Shown: positions 9,935 to 19,576, counted from the stretch's first letter. The stretch: 64,000 nucleotides of DNA from Paenibacillus sp. LHD-117 (GCF_030929555.1 NZ_JAVFVT010000017.1:62001-126000); one strand, 5' to 3'. Notes: generated by a model not told the origin, from the sequence alone. Translations and numbers: made by a program.

Positions 9935-12900
9935 TTATTGCACCTCGAATTCTCTCATGCCGTTATAGTACGTACCTTCAGTGTCCTGATAATAATCAAA
10001 CGAATATTGCTCATTCCCTTTGCCATCGCGAACCCTTACCTTCCAGTAGTAAGTCCCTTTGTCCAGCACGGCGATCTCAATCCGATTCTCCTTAACGCCT
10101 TTGCGGGATGCCACTACCTTAGCAAACAACGGGTCTTTGGCAACTTCCACGTCGTAGATCAGATCATCGCCCTGCAAATCGAATGAAAGGCCCCAGCTGA
10201 ATTGCAATTTCCCTTTCTCCTGCACGACATCATCCTGATAGAACGGCTTAGGCTTCTCCAAATCTACCATAAACCGCCGAAGCCCCCGTTCGGGGGTGTT
10301 CTTGATCACTTCCAGCTCGGCTTCGAATCCACTGTTCAAACCAGGCAAGTACTCGATATCCGGACTGCGGTATAAATACGGTTTGACAATGGGGACATAA
10401 GAATCCAACAGCTCGGATATTCGTTGCTTATTGATGACGGTCGACAGCTCTTCCAGCTTTTCCTTTAACTCTTCAACATGATCCGGTTCCCGGAAATAGC
10501 GATTATGAAGGACCGAACCCCAGAAGTTGCTTAAACCGCTCTGATGGGGACGAATCAATCCCATGTTCCGCTGCATCTCCCAGCCTCCGTCGTAATCCCA
10601 AGGCAGAATGTACCACTTCTCTGAATTAAGAGGCGAATACAGGTAGAAGTTGTTGGCATCGGTATCCATGTTATCCATGAGGATGTTTACGGCCGTCCAT
10701 GTTAGGAAGTTTTCCTTATCGAAATGCTTCTCCACCACGTCGTCTATGGATAGCTTATTGTTGTTAACGTCATCCAGCATGCGAATCAGCTTCTCGTGCT
10801 CCTCGCGTCCTTTGATCTCCAGGATGGTCTCGAACGCGGCCTTATCGTAGGTTGGATCATTCTGCGACTTGATGACATTTTCGTACCTGCCGTATTCAAA
10901 AAAAGCGACTTTATAAAGATGAGCGTTAGGGTCCAGCATATGCGATTGCAAAAACTTCTTGTTGGGCTGTTCCACATGCGTATATAATCCGTAATCAACG
11001 AACGTTGCTTGTTTCTGGCCTTCGGATAGATCCTTGACGAAGACCCTCATAAACTGGGTTCGCAGACTCGTAATGTTATCGACGTCCTCCAGCAAGTCAA
11101 AACTTAATTTGTTTCTGATTCTGCTTAAGTCGAGCGAATGCTTATTTAGATTAAAGCTGCGTTGGTCCAGCCATAAGCCCGCTTCGTCGAACAGCTTGAT
11201 GCGATACGACTTTTGGGACGTGTACCATGCCGTTCGCCCCCGCAGCGTAATGCTTCCGTTGGCTTGGCTGGCGCCATAACCGAATTTGCCGGAGACAGGC
11301 CCTGCGCCATCTTCGGATCCTTCCTGAACGATAATATCCAGTTCCCCTTCGTCCGTTCGATCCGGGAGCCGGTTAAGGCCGTACCAGGTCAAAGCATTCG
11401 GTTCATCCGACTTGTCCGGCAATACGGTAATATAGAGCGCCTTTAAAGAAGCGTCGACGTCCCGGTCGTAGAGGCGCTTATCTTCGACCAGCTTGCTCGA
11501 AGACATGACCGAAGGCGACACAGGAGCCGTCTCCGGGGCAGACTCGTCAGGAGTCGAAGAACAAGCGGACAACGTAACGGCTAGGATCAGCACGATCGAT
11601 ACGGTCGTACCCGGCTTCGTCAGAAACGATTTGCCGCGAGTACGTTTGACTTGCTCCTTCACATGGATCGGCTGAGCGCAGAACGTATAATAATCAATAT
11701 TCCGCAGCACGTACAGCAGTCTGGCAATTACCGCCGCAAGCGAGATGAACGACGCCATGAACATGCCGAGACCGTCGTATCCGAGGTTCATCATCCAGTA
11801 GGACAAGCCAATGTTAAGCACGACAAACAATCCTCCGATCGCCACAACGCCCTTGCGATCGTCGAAGTACATCAAGATATGAACCAGGACGAACAGGATT
11901 ATGAACAAGAAATACCCCAGCGCCAGCATGTAGAATACTTCCAATTGAGCCATCGTAAATCCGATCATCGGCAGAAACTTAATGCCGAGCGCGATCGCCA
12001 AGACCGTGAACAACAACTGAACCTCCATCATAAAGCTGATTTCCCGCACCAGCGTTTTTTGCATCGTCTTCTTGGCTGCCTGAATATCTTGAATGGTCCC
12101 GTTGTTCAGGATGTTTAAGTAATACAATCTGAGCTTTACATAAAACGATGTTTCCACGGAAACCACGAACGTGACCAAGGTGGGCATCACGGACAAGAAC
12201 GCATAGAAAACGGGCAAATCATAAAAAGGCATGACGAGATATCGTTCCGCTACCTCGACGCCTCTCGGACCCAGCCAATAGACGAAATTGTGCAGATAGA
12301 CGCCGGAATAGACGAAGCTACCGGCAAAAAACAATGAACGGTATTTTTTGAAGTAAGACATATATTCGAAAAACCGTTTGGCGTCCGCTTTGGGAAACAT
12401 GTGGCGAAAATGATGGAACGATAACATGACGATAACCAAAAAACCGATATCGATGCCAGCCAGCGCCGCCGTCGTCGGCTGAAGCTCCGTGTATTGGAAG
12501 AGCAGCCAGCCGCTTAGAAGAGCGATTGCCACTCCTATGATGTAGCTTCTGACAATACGCATATAATCCTTAAGCGCCGATAGATAGACGCTTTGAATCC
12601 ATATCACGACAAGCTCCATAAAAAACAGATAGGCTGCCGACTTATAAAGCAACCCGGCCTCTACCCCGCTCAGAAATACGGTGGCAATGACGGCTCCGAT
12701 CGGCAGCATAACGACAAGTGCGCCGTAGAAGGACGACATCAGCCTCTCGTATTTCTTCCCGAAAATCATGTCCGCCACATATCTTGTTAGGACCATGGAA
12801 ATGCCGCTCGTGAAAACAATGGAAAAAACAAAGCAGTACGATACGGTAGCGATATAAAGCTCCCACTCGATGTAGCTGTTCTCCTCGTTCGAGGACATGA

Positions 12901-13042
12901 TACGCTGCAGCGCCATAATCAAAAACATACATAAGATCATCGGACCTACCGTCGTTAACGAGGAGTAGGCGTAAGCTTTGACATTATTGATCAACCCTTG
13001 CTCGCGGAATAGCTTCCTTAGTTCAAAGCCGATGCCTGCCAC
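9935..13042 (-). CDS. PelG-type exopolysaccharide exporter fused to CotH-kinase domain
   Basis: This is a single 1035-codon frame. Residues 1 to about 458 are a polytopic PelG-like protein (MAGIGFELRKLF start and about 12 hydrophobic segments), the usual full length of PelG. Residues 461-494 look like a lipoprotein signal: a basic stretch, the hydrophobic core TTVSIVLILAVTLSA, and lipobox LSAC (Cys494). Residues about 520-900 form a CotH kinase domain with KSYRIKLF, an RNKLSFDLLED segment, and catalytic-type DNMDTDANN and PWDYD motifs. An Ig/FN3-like tail ends the protein. PelG is the inner-membrane transporter for Pel polysaccharide; CotH-family kinases phosphorylate secreted proteins. The gene overlaps pelF by 25 bp. 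An in-frame GTG at 11662 could give a separate CotH lipoprotein, but no Shine-Dalgarno precedes it. Confidence 0.88.
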   Translation of the reverse strand: MAGIGFELRKLFREQGLINNVKAYAYSSLTTVGPMILCMFLIMALQRIMSSNEENSYIEWELYIATVSYCFVFSIVFTSGISMVLTRYVADMIFGKKYERLMSSFYGALVVMLPIGAVIATVFLSGVEAGLLYKSAAYLFFMELVVIWIQSVYLSALKDYMRIVRSYIIGVAIALLSGWLLFQYTELQPTTAALAGIDIGFLVIVMLSFHHFRHMFPKADAKRFFEYMSYFKKYRSLFFAGSFVYSGVYLHNFVYWLGPRGVEVAERYLVMPFYDLPVFYAFLSVMPTLVTFVVSVETSFYVKLRLYYLNILNNGTIQDIQAAKKTMQKTLVREISFMMEVQLLFTVLAIALGIKFLPMIGFTMAQLEVFYMLALGYFLFIILFVLVHILMYFDDRKGVVAIGGLFVVLNIGLSYWMMNLGYDGLGMFMASFISLAAVIARLLYVLRNIDYYTFCAQPIHVKEQVKRTRGKSFLTKPGTTVSIVLILAVTLSACSSTPDESAPETAPVSPSVMSSSKLVEDKRLYDRDVDASLKALYITVLPDKSDEPNALTWYGLNRLPDRTDEGELDIIVQEGSEDGAGPVSGKFGYGASQANGSITLRGRTAWYTSQKSYRIKLFDEAGLWLDQRSFNLNKHSLDLSRIRNKLSFDLLEDVDNITSLRTQFMRVFVKDLSEGQKQATFVDYGLYTHVEQPNKKFLQSHMLDPNAHLYKVAFFEYGRYENVIKSQNDPTYDKAAFETILEIKGREEHEKLIRMLDDVNNNKLSIDDVVEKHFDKENFLTWTAVNILMDNMDTDANNFYLYSPLNSEKWYILPWDYDGGWEMQRNMGLIRPHQSGLSNFWGSVLHNRYFREPDHVEELKEKLEELSTVINKQRISELLDSYVPIVKPYLYRSPDIEYLPGLNSGFEAELEVIKNTPERGLRRFMVDLEKPKPFYQDDVVQEKGKLQFSWGLSFDLQGDDLIYDVEVAKDPLFAKVVASRKGVKENRIEIAVLDKGTYYWKVRVRDGKGNEQYSFDYYQDTEGTYYNGMREFEVQ

Positions 13043-14466
13043 TTACGTTCACCTCCCAACGATTGATACAAACCGCGATAGTTCCGAATCACTTCTTCTT
13101 GCCGATAGTGACGCTGCACCCGTTCGATCGCATTCCGCCCCATCTCTTCCCGGAGCTTGCCGTCCTTGCATAGCCGAATGGCGGCTTGCGCAAGCTGCTC
13201 GTAATGCATGACGGGAACGACGAAGCCGGCTTCGCCAATGCCGTCGTCAAGCCCGCTGAGCAGCTCCTTGCAGCTTCCGACATTCGTAGCGACGAACGGC
13301 TTGGCGCTCGCCATTCCCTCCAGAATAGCCAGCGGCTGGCCTTCGCTTATGCTGGTCAACATCAATACGTCCATTCTGCCGAGGTAGTCTTTAATTCGAA
13401 CGGAGCCCGTAAAATAGACATCTTCGAGATTCAGCGCCTCGACGAGCTGCAAGCATTCGCCATAATACTGCTCGTCTTCCTCATATGGACCCATCACATA
13501 AAACTCCGTATTCGGAAGCTCTTGCTTAATGAGCGCAAAGCTCTGGAGCATGGTCTTAATGTCCTTGATCGGAACCACGCGCACGATGGCCCCGATCCGG
13601 ATGATGTTATCGTCTGACGACACCGGTAAATCGGCATAGTCCGCCGTATTGACGCCATTCGGGATAATACGAATCTTCGAAGCCTCGCAGCCCAATTCGA
13701 TCTCGATTTCCTTATTCCGATTAAACAACGTTACCACCTGATCCGAAGCTTCATACGCGCAGCTCGACAGGCGATAGAAATATTCGATCCACAAATCCTT
13801 GAAGTAGCCCTTCACCCAATCGGCCTTAATAATCTCCTCTTCCCTCTCCCGGGAATAAATGCCGTGCTCCGTCAGAAGAATCGGTTTGCCGTATTGATGT
13901 TTGGCAAGCGCTGCGATCACACCCGCATATCCCGTAGATGCGCTATGGTATAAATCCGCCTCGGGCAGATCTTGCCGAATCGTCATGAACAGCGGCAGAA
14001 GCATGGAGCGCACGGTCCAGAACATCTCCGTAAAAGGAACCAGCTTGTACTGCTTCTGGCACAGCTCCTCCAGGATGTCGAAAAAATCTTTGCTGGAGAG
14101 AAAGTCGGCCGCGTTGCGAAACTTTTTGTTCCTAAGCATGCGGAACAATCCATCCCAATCCATCGGATATTCATCGCTTAACAGCGCCAAAATATTGGTC
14201 CGCTGCTCCGGCGTGAGCCGGAACCGCTTGCCCCATGCCCCTTCTTCGTCCAAATAAGCATCCAGAAATATTTCTCTGACTTCCACGACGTTGCCGGGCA
14301 GCGTGTATTTGAACTTCCCAGCTTGTTTCTTTTGCGCGGCAATGGCGTATATGACGAACTCATGCTCCGGCATTTGATTGATAATCGAATGTATCCAGCT
14401 GGAAACGCCGCCGGTAATATAAGGATAGGACCCTTCCGCGATCATGCAAATCTTCATGACTATCAC
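13018..14466 (-). CDS. pelF: PelF-type GT4 glycosyltransferase
   Basis: The 482-residue protein has a GT-B fold. The N-terminus (ICMIAEGSYPYITGGVSSWI) has the PelF-specific GGVSSW signature. The C-terminal donor domain contains NGVNTADY, ISEGQPLAILEGMASAKPFV (EX7E nucleotide-sugar motif) and ATNVGSCKELL. PelF is the cytosolic transferase that polymerises Pel from UDP-sugars (UDP-GalNAc/UDP-GlcNAc). The gene overlaps the DUF2194 gene by 4 bp and the pelG-cotH gene by 25 bp, so it is in the middle of the operon. Length and motifs match the family, and no key residue appears missing. Confidence 0.9.
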   Translation of the reverse strand: MIVMKICMIAEGSYPYITGGVSSWIHSIINQMPEHEFVIYAIAAQKKQAGKFKYTLPGNVVEVREIFLDAYLDEEGAWGKRFRLTPEQRTNILALLSDEYPMDWDGLFRMLRNKKFRNAADFLSSKDFFDILEELCQKQYKLVPFTEMFWTVRSMLLPLFMTIRQDLPEADLYHSASTGYAGVIAALAKHQYGKPILLTEHGIYSREREEEIIKADWVKGYFKDLWIEYFYRLSSCAYEASDQVVTLFNRNKEIEIELGCEASKIRIIPNGVNTADYADLPVSSDDNIIRIGAIVRVVPIKDIKTMLQSFALIKQELPNTEFYVMGPYEEDEQYYGECLQLVEALNLEDVYFTGSVRIKDYLGRMDVLMLTSISEGQPLAILEGMASAKPFVATNVGSCKELLSGLDDGIGEAGFVVPVMHYEQLAQAAIRLCKDGKLREEMGRNAIERVQRHYRQEEVIRNYRGLYQSLGGERKWQASALN

Positions 14467-16301
14467 CCGCCCAATCCGATAGCGAACCTGGCATCGTGTG
14501 CTTTGACCAGGTAAGTTTGATCATCTATTTTCTGCACGGAGCAGTGCTCCTGCCTTCCGATCTTCCGATCCGTCCGCAGCACAAAATGCATTTCGTTCGT
14601 AAAACCTTCGATCTGTCCCGATATGCGGTCCGAGGACTTGTTCCATGTTACCCGTGCCTGGGACGTGCCAGCTACCGCCAGCCCAGCTTCCGTAGAGGTC
14701 ATCTCGCGAAGCCACGGATACGTCTCCCGCAGTCGTTCCAGCATGAGCGTAAAGTCCTCGTAAAGCTTCTCCCAATCCTTGTTATCGCTTCTTTGCTTGT
14801 CCAATAAATCGTCCGGATGTATAAAATGCGAGAAAACCCCGACCGTAGTAATGGCATTGGTCTCTAGCCAACGGGAATACGGATCGTCCAAATAACCGGA
14901 GGTTACGCGAGGCAGCTCGATAATGCCGTCATCCGATACCTCATACTCTTGTACGTAAGCCCTATTCTCATAGTCTGTGTCGTAAAGCGATGCGATGACC
15001 GTTAAGTCAGGCCATGCCTGCTTTAACGCCTCTCGGCCGTCCAGCCCAAGCACGTTGGAGGGCGGGACATACGACATGACCGAGTAGTTCGGGAATGCCG
15101 TCGCCACAAATCGGATCGCTTCCCGAACGGATAGCTCCATATCTTCCTGTCCGAGCCACGGCTTGTACTCGAAGTACTTCGCAATCTCCCGGTTCGATTG
15201 CAAGGACTGATGATTATAGCCGTGCAAGGATATTTCTCCTCCGCTCTTCAGCACTTCCCGTCCGTACGCAATCAGATTATGATACTCCGCGTCGATCGGG
15301 TTTTGGAAGGGAGGCGTAATCTGGTCATTATAAGTTTCGATGACCGCCGCCGTATATTTCAAGTTGTATTTCTTGGAAGCCTTCAGCATGTCGGGCCACC
15401 AGACATCCCGGTAGAAGCCCGGCATATCCATCTTGTATTTGCGGTAAATGTCTGGTTTAAGCTCCTTGGTGATCGGAGCTGGGAAGTCGTCGATGTAAAA
15501 CACTTTTGCGTTAAAAATCGGATAAATATAATCCGGCTGCATCATGCTGAACGCGCCCGCGATAAGCCCGCGGTTACTCTTGAATCTCAAGTTGTCCCCG
15601 TTATAAACCGTAAAGCTTCCAGCTCCGTAGGACCGCTTCCACATTATAGGAACGCCATCGAGACTTTCGGCCATGAGGATGGACTCGTTATCGAGATCGA
15701 CGCTCGTTGCAATGATCGAAATAAAATCTTTGCCCGTCTTTAACCCCTGTTCTCCTATAAGCACATTGGAAGTCAGGTGAATGCCTTGGGTCAAATTCGC
15801 GAAATCGAAAGATAGAATCCCAAACTTGCGATAGAGCCGGCTGAATACGCCGTCGTCCGTCTCCAGCCCATTCATTAAAAAAACAGCGCCGCCGCTATGG
15901 ACGTATTCATCCAGTCCTTCCATGTTCCCGATGGAATCAAGCTGTCCGGTGGCGAACAATACATGCGAGCATTTACCGTAAACCAATGCTTTTTCTTCCA
16001 CGTCCACCTGTATGACCGGCTGCTTCATATATTCCAGCGTACGCGCCGCGTTATCTTTGAGTTCGACGCTTACGGCCTCGCTTCCGGCATACGCGAGGCA
16101 GGCCGCGGGACCTTGGGCGTCGGTCGTTTCGGCGAAGGATGCCCCGGCGTTAAGCAGCCGTTCGCGCTCCGTCATCCAATGCTCATTATGGTTGAATTTC
16201 AGCACGAACTGCGACCTCGCCACCTGAATGAGAATGGCTAGCAATAGAATGGATAACAAGATAATGTAGACATTTCTTCTGAATTTCACGTCTCGGTTCA
16301 T
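14463..16301 (-). CDS. DUF2194 membrane-anchored polysaccharide deacetylase (PelA position)
   Basis: This 612-residue protein has an N-terminal signal anchor (YIILLSILLLAILIQVA), an extracytoplasmic class I glutamine amidotransferase-like middle region (about 60-260), then a carbohydrate-esterase-4-like domain. That domain shows VFYIDDFPAP (catalytic and metal Asp) and SLHGYNHQS (HxxxH metal ligands), followed by VMSYVPPSNVLG and the conserved DUF2194 stretch. In Gram-positive Pel clusters this position carries the partial de-N-acetylase that corresponds to the deacetylase domain of PelA. It lies three bases after the PelE-like gene and overlaps pelF by 4 bp. No separate glycoside hydrolase domain is visible. 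Confidence 0.83.
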   Translation of the reverse strand: MNRDVKFRRNVYIILLSILLLAILIQVARSQFVLKFNHNEHWMTERERLLNAGASFAETTDAQGPAACLAYAGSEAVSVELKDNAARTLEYMKQPVIQVDVEEKALVYGKCSHVLFATGQLDSIGNMEGLDEYVHSGGAVFLMNGLETDDGVFSRLYRKFGILSFDFANLTQGIHLTSNVLIGEQGLKTGKDFISIIATSVDLDNESILMAESLDGVPIMWKRSYGAGSFTVYNGDNLRFKSNRGLIAGAFSMMQPDYIYPIFNAKVFYIDDFPAPITKELKPDIYRKYKMDMPGFYRDVWWPDMLKASKKYNLKYTAAVIETYNDQITPPFQNPIDAEYHNLIAYGREVLKSGGEISLHGYNHQSLQSNREIAKYFEYKPWLGQEDMELSVREAIRFVATAFPNYSVMSYVPPSNVLGLDGREALKQAWPDLTVIASLYDTDYENRAYVQEYEVSDDGIIELPRVTSGYLDDPYSRWLETNAITTVGVFSHFIHPDDLLDKQRSDNKDWEKLYEDFTLMLERLRETYPWLREMTSTEAGLAVAGTSQARVTWNKSSDRISGQIEGFTNEMHFVLRTDRKIGRQEHCSVQKIDDQTYLVKAHDARFAIGLGG

Positions 16302-16304
16302 GCG

Positions 16305-17213
16305 TTACGCCCCTTCCGACCAGAACCGGACCAGCGTCAGCGCGTGATTGGATAACCGGACTGGCGATTGCTTCAGTTGCTCCAGGGTATGATTCAGCTT
16401 GGACGATGACCGTGTCAGGTAATACACCTTCATCAAACATAAGTATGCATCTTCACTCTCGGGATGTTGATCCAAATAATGCAAGCTTGTCGATTCCGCA
16501 ACAACAAAAAGACCAAGATTAATCTCCGTTTCCATCTTATCCTTGTACGCCCATTCTGCTTGTTTGGAAAGCTTGATCATTTGGTTCAGCACTTCAATAT
16601 ACGTATATTGATATTTGACAACCGTCCGTTCATCCAGGAACCCGCTCCGCAGGAAACCCTTCAATACTTCCGCGTACGCCCGGACCACGTATTCGTCTTC
16701 TTTCCTGTTCTCGAATTGTACGGACAAGTCCTGAATGGACAGCAGAAGCTTTCTCTTCACTTCCATTATGGCGCTTACCGCGTAATGCGATGTTTCCGTA
16801 TCCTCGTTCCTTACCGCGGTCTGCAGAATCTCGAGGTAATGCACCGAATCCTGCTTGAGCAAATCGATCATGACTCTTCTGCGATCCTGATGCTCGCTGA
16901 CCAGCAGCGCTTCTTCGATGGGAATCACGTTTAGCTCCTTCGCCGATTCCGTTTCGGAATAGATGCCGACATGGTGCAATTTATGTTCTTCATGCTGTTT
17001 CGTCATATAATCATGGAAATCATGTCCCGCATTGGCGTATAGCCGTTTCGGCCAGAACAAAGGCAATAGCCACCCGATGATAGGGATGGCAACGACGACG
17101 ATAAGCCGAAGCAGTCCCTCCTGCCAAGACTTTCGATAACGGATAGCGAGCAGCAGGGCTGACGCCAGCACATACAGGCCAAACCACAATCCCATCATGT
17201 TATATACCCTCAT
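16305..17213 (-). CDS. PelE-like membrane protein with helical repeats
   Basis: This 302-residue protein has two N-terminal membrane segments (LWFGLYVLASALLLAI and LIVVVAIPIIGWLLPLFW) and an otherwise helical, soluble C-terminal region of TPR-like character (for example TSLHYLDQHPESEDAYLCLM near the end). This is the expected layout of PelE, which partners PelD in the Pel synthase complex. The gene overlaps the end of the epimerase-PelD gene by 14 bp and is followed three bases later by the deacetylase gene. Sequence identity to PelE is low and hard to judge by eye, so the assignment relies heavily on topology and position. Confidence 0.68.
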   Translation of the reverse strand: MRVYNMMGLWFGLYVLASALLLAIRYRKSWQEGLLRLIVVVAIPIIGWLLPLFWPKRLYANAGHDFHDYMTKQHEEHKLHHVGIYSETESAKELNVIPIEEALLVSEHQDRRRVMIDLLKQDSVHYLEILQTAVRNEDTETSHYAVSAIMEVKRKLLLSIQDLSVQFENRKEDEYVVRAYAEVLKGFLRSGFLDERTVVKYQYTYIEVLNQMIKLSKQAEWAYKDKMETEINLGLFVVAESTSLHYLDQHPESEDAYLCLMKVYYLTRSSSKLNHTLEQLKQSPVRLSNHALTLVRFWSEGA

Positions 17214-19377
17214 GGACCACGCTGAGCGTGATTCCTCTCAAGGCAAATCTGCTGAGGACATGAGCGGCATCTTCTTGGTTTGTGTTGGAGAGCAGCACCA
17301 ATAGTTCGCGCCCGGCGCTCAGGCCGGTATAATCCGTTTCCCTGAGCATACCCGAGATTCGATTGCCCGCCTCTTCAAGGTTAGCATGCTGAGCGTTTTC
17401 TTTCAGCAGAAGGTACGGGATACGATTTTTCTCCCATGCCTGCTTTTTGGATTGCAGAATCGTCTCGAAGGCTTCGTTCTTAAGAATCGGCGTGCCTTCT
17501 ACAAATCGCTGGCTCTCCGTCGCCTCTATGTATGCAAAAGCTCTCGTAAGCGCAGACGAAACGAGATCGGCCGTCGTCTTGAAGAGATTCTGGTGATACA
17601 GCGAAAACATTTCGAAAGACAACCCGTCGATCGCGATAACAGCGGCTATGTTATTCTGATAATAAATAGGCGCGCACATGAGCGGCGTTCCTTCTTCAAG
17701 CCTTTTGTTGACGTACATTTTGCCGCTGCTCATGAGGGTTCTTAAATAAGCGTATTCTTCCACTTTAAGCGATTTGGCTTGACCTCCCGCTCCATTCGAC
17801 GAGTGGGCGACCAGCCGCAAATACGATTGATTACGGTTCACGGTATAAATGGCCACGGTCGGCACGGCCATAATGGATTGAACGACGTTGACCGTCGCGT
17901 GGAATACGTTCTCCGGCTCCAGACTCTCGAGCTCTTTGGTCACGGAATAAATTTTGCCATAGCTATCACCGGAATTGAGGATGCGCAGCTGCAGCTCTTC
18001 CTTCACTTCGCGCACCTCTTGATAGACGCCGTTCAAAAAATCGTATTTGTTCTCAAGCTCTTCGTTCTTCTGTTCCTGCTGCTGAATATGCGCATTCTTG
18101 CGCTCGATAGAATAACCCACAACAAGACCGATGAATAAATAGATGGCCATTTGGAAGAAAAAGTCCGTGTCGTACAAGAGGGATACAAGCTCGTGGCCAT
18201 TCTCTAGCTTTTGGTACACGTAAAGTCCAATGGACAGCAGCACGGCCATAATCGACTGCTTGTTCCCGTACATGATGCCCATAATCGTAATATAAAACAG
18301 CTTCACGTCGATTGCGCCGTACGCGCCGTATTGCTGGCTTAACGTGATCCAAGCCGTCAATCCGAAGGCCAGCAGGTTCTCGCCATAAGGCAATAGCTTC
18401 TTAAGGCCCGAAACGAACTTCTTCGGTACTTGAACCGCCGCTCCGGAGGCAGTTTCCTTCGATGCTTGCTCCGCGGCGAAATAAGCGTAGGTTTGCCGCA
18501 ATCCATCGGCTATGGAGTATATAGGGGCCCAGTCCAGTTCGCGGTTCACTTTGCTATTGTCGAGCACGGAACGGTTGATGTCGCCCTGACGCCTACCCGC
18601 ATATCGCACGTTTTTGACTTCGTGGATTTGAGAAATCGTGTCCACGACTTCCGTTACGCTGCACTCCGTTCCCGTGGATAGATTATAAATACCCGTAATG
18701 GTGGAGTTGGAGGCACGGTAAAGGGCATCCGCAACATCATCGACATAGATAAAGTCGCGCGTCTGGCTGCCGTCTCCGTGGACGATTAACGGTTGTTCCG
18801 CGAACAGGCGACTCATAAATACGGATATGACCCCGCCCTCGCCCAGCGAATCCTGCCTTGGCCCATAGACGTTAGAGAATCTGAAGCCGACGGTTTCCAA
18901 GCCATACAGCTCCCGCCACTTCTCGCAATACGATTCGCCCGTCCACTTGCTGATCCCGTAAGGCGAAATCGGCGAACACGCGTCAGACTCACTGATCGGC
19001 ATTTCTGTTTTTGAGCCGTAAACGGCTGCCGATGAAGCGTAGATAAATTTTTTGACGTTGTGCTTCTTGGAGAGATTCAACATATTGACCAGGCCCAGCA
19101 CGTTGGACTCCGAGTCCAGCATGGGATTCGACACCGACGTCGATACGCTGACCTGAGCCGCCAAATGCACAACCACATCGAATTTATTGGCACGGAATAT
19201 CTCTTCGCACTTCCCATCCTCCACAGACAACACGTACGACTTGTGCTTGAAGCTTATATTTTCTGTTCTTCCGGTTGATAAGTTATCAATTATGAATACG
19301 TCATAACCTTCTTTCATGAATCGATCCGCCACATGGGAACCAATGAACCCATAGCCGCCTGTAATTAGCACTTTCAA
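17200..19377 (-). CDS. NAD-dependent sugar epimerase fused to PelD-like c-di-GMP sensor
   Basis: This 725-residue fusion starts at 19377. Residues 1-310 are an extended-SDR UDP-sugar 4-epimerase: GGYGFIGSHV nucleotide-binding motif, SSAAVYG, YGISK (catalytic Tyr/Lys) and RFSNVYGPRQ. About 320-425 holds four hydrophobic segments, including IYLFIGLVVGYSIERK. Residues about 425-460 are a charged coiled-coil, 465-620 a GAF domain, and 630-725 a degenerate GGDEF domain without the catalytic motif but with RETD, matching the RxxD inhibitory-site motif used by PelD to bind c-di-GMP. PelD switches on Pel polymerisation when c-di-GMP is bound. The epimerase half probably supplies the UDP-GalNAc precursor, the role reported for PelX. 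The first gene of the operon therefore joins precursor supply and allosteric control in one chain. Confidence 0.85.
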   Translation of the reverse strand: MKVLITGGYGFIGSHVADRFMKEGYDVFIIDNLSTGRTENISFKHKSYVLSVEDGKCEEIFRANKFDVVVHLAAQVSVSTSVSNPMLDSESNVLGLVNMLNLSKKHNVKKFIYASSAAVYGSKTEMPISESDACSPISPYGISKWTGESYCEKWRELYGLETVGFRFSNVYGPRQDSLGEGGVISVFMSRLFAEQPLIVHGDGSQTRDFIYVDDVADALYRASNSTITGIYNLSTGTECSVTEVVDTISQIHEVKNVRYAGRRQGDINRSVLDNSKVNRELDWAPIYSIADGLRQTYAYFAAEQASKETASGAAVQVPKKFVSGLKKLLPYGENLLAFGLTAWITLSQQYGAYGAIDVKLFYITIMGIMYGNKQSIMAVLLSIGLYVYQKLENGHELVSLLYDTDFFFQMAIYLFIGLVVGYSIERKNAHIQQQEQKNEELENKYDFLNGVYQEVREVKEELQLRILNSGDSYGKIYSVTKELESLEPENVFHATVNVVQSIMAVPTVAIYTVNRNQSYLRLVAHSSNGAGGQAKSLKVEEYAYLRTLMSSGKMYVNKRLEEGTPLMCAPIYYQNNIAAVIAIDGLSFEMFSLYHQNLFKTTADLVSSALTRAFAYIEATESQRFVEGTPILKNEAFETILQSKKQAWEKNRIPYLLLKENAQHANLEEAGNRISGMLRETDYTGLSAGRELLVLLSNTNQEDAAHVLSRFALRGITLSVVHEGI

Positions 19378-19461
19378 CTCAGTTTCACTTCCTCACTCCA
19401 AGTTCTTGTGACTTTAGAACTATTACCATCGACTCAATCTAGTAAATTTGGTCTAGTAGTA

Positions 19462-19470
19462 ATCATATCA
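19462..19470 (-). promoter_or_regulatory. Candidate extended -10 of the Pel operon
   Basis: TGATATGAT (minus strand) matches an extended -10 (TG-n-TATGAT) about 85 bp upstream of the epimerase-PelD start; no good -35 is present. The 320-bp gap 19378-19698 otherwise holds AT-rich sequence and the hairpin at 19577-19627. I see no c-di-GMP riboswitch in it. Confidence 0.33.
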
Positions 19471-19576
19471 CATCCGCTATTTATCGACTACGATATTAAG
19501 ATAAATATCCATAAAGAGATGAAATTCGACATTTAATTACATGTTTTTCGCCGTATACCTGGATAAACAACATAAA

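Noticed and set aside
11662-13042. Treating PelG and CotH as two separate genes split at GTG 11662
   Set aside because: No stop codon separates them and no Shine-Dalgarno precedes the GTG, so a single fused gene is the simpler reading; the alternative is kept as a finding.
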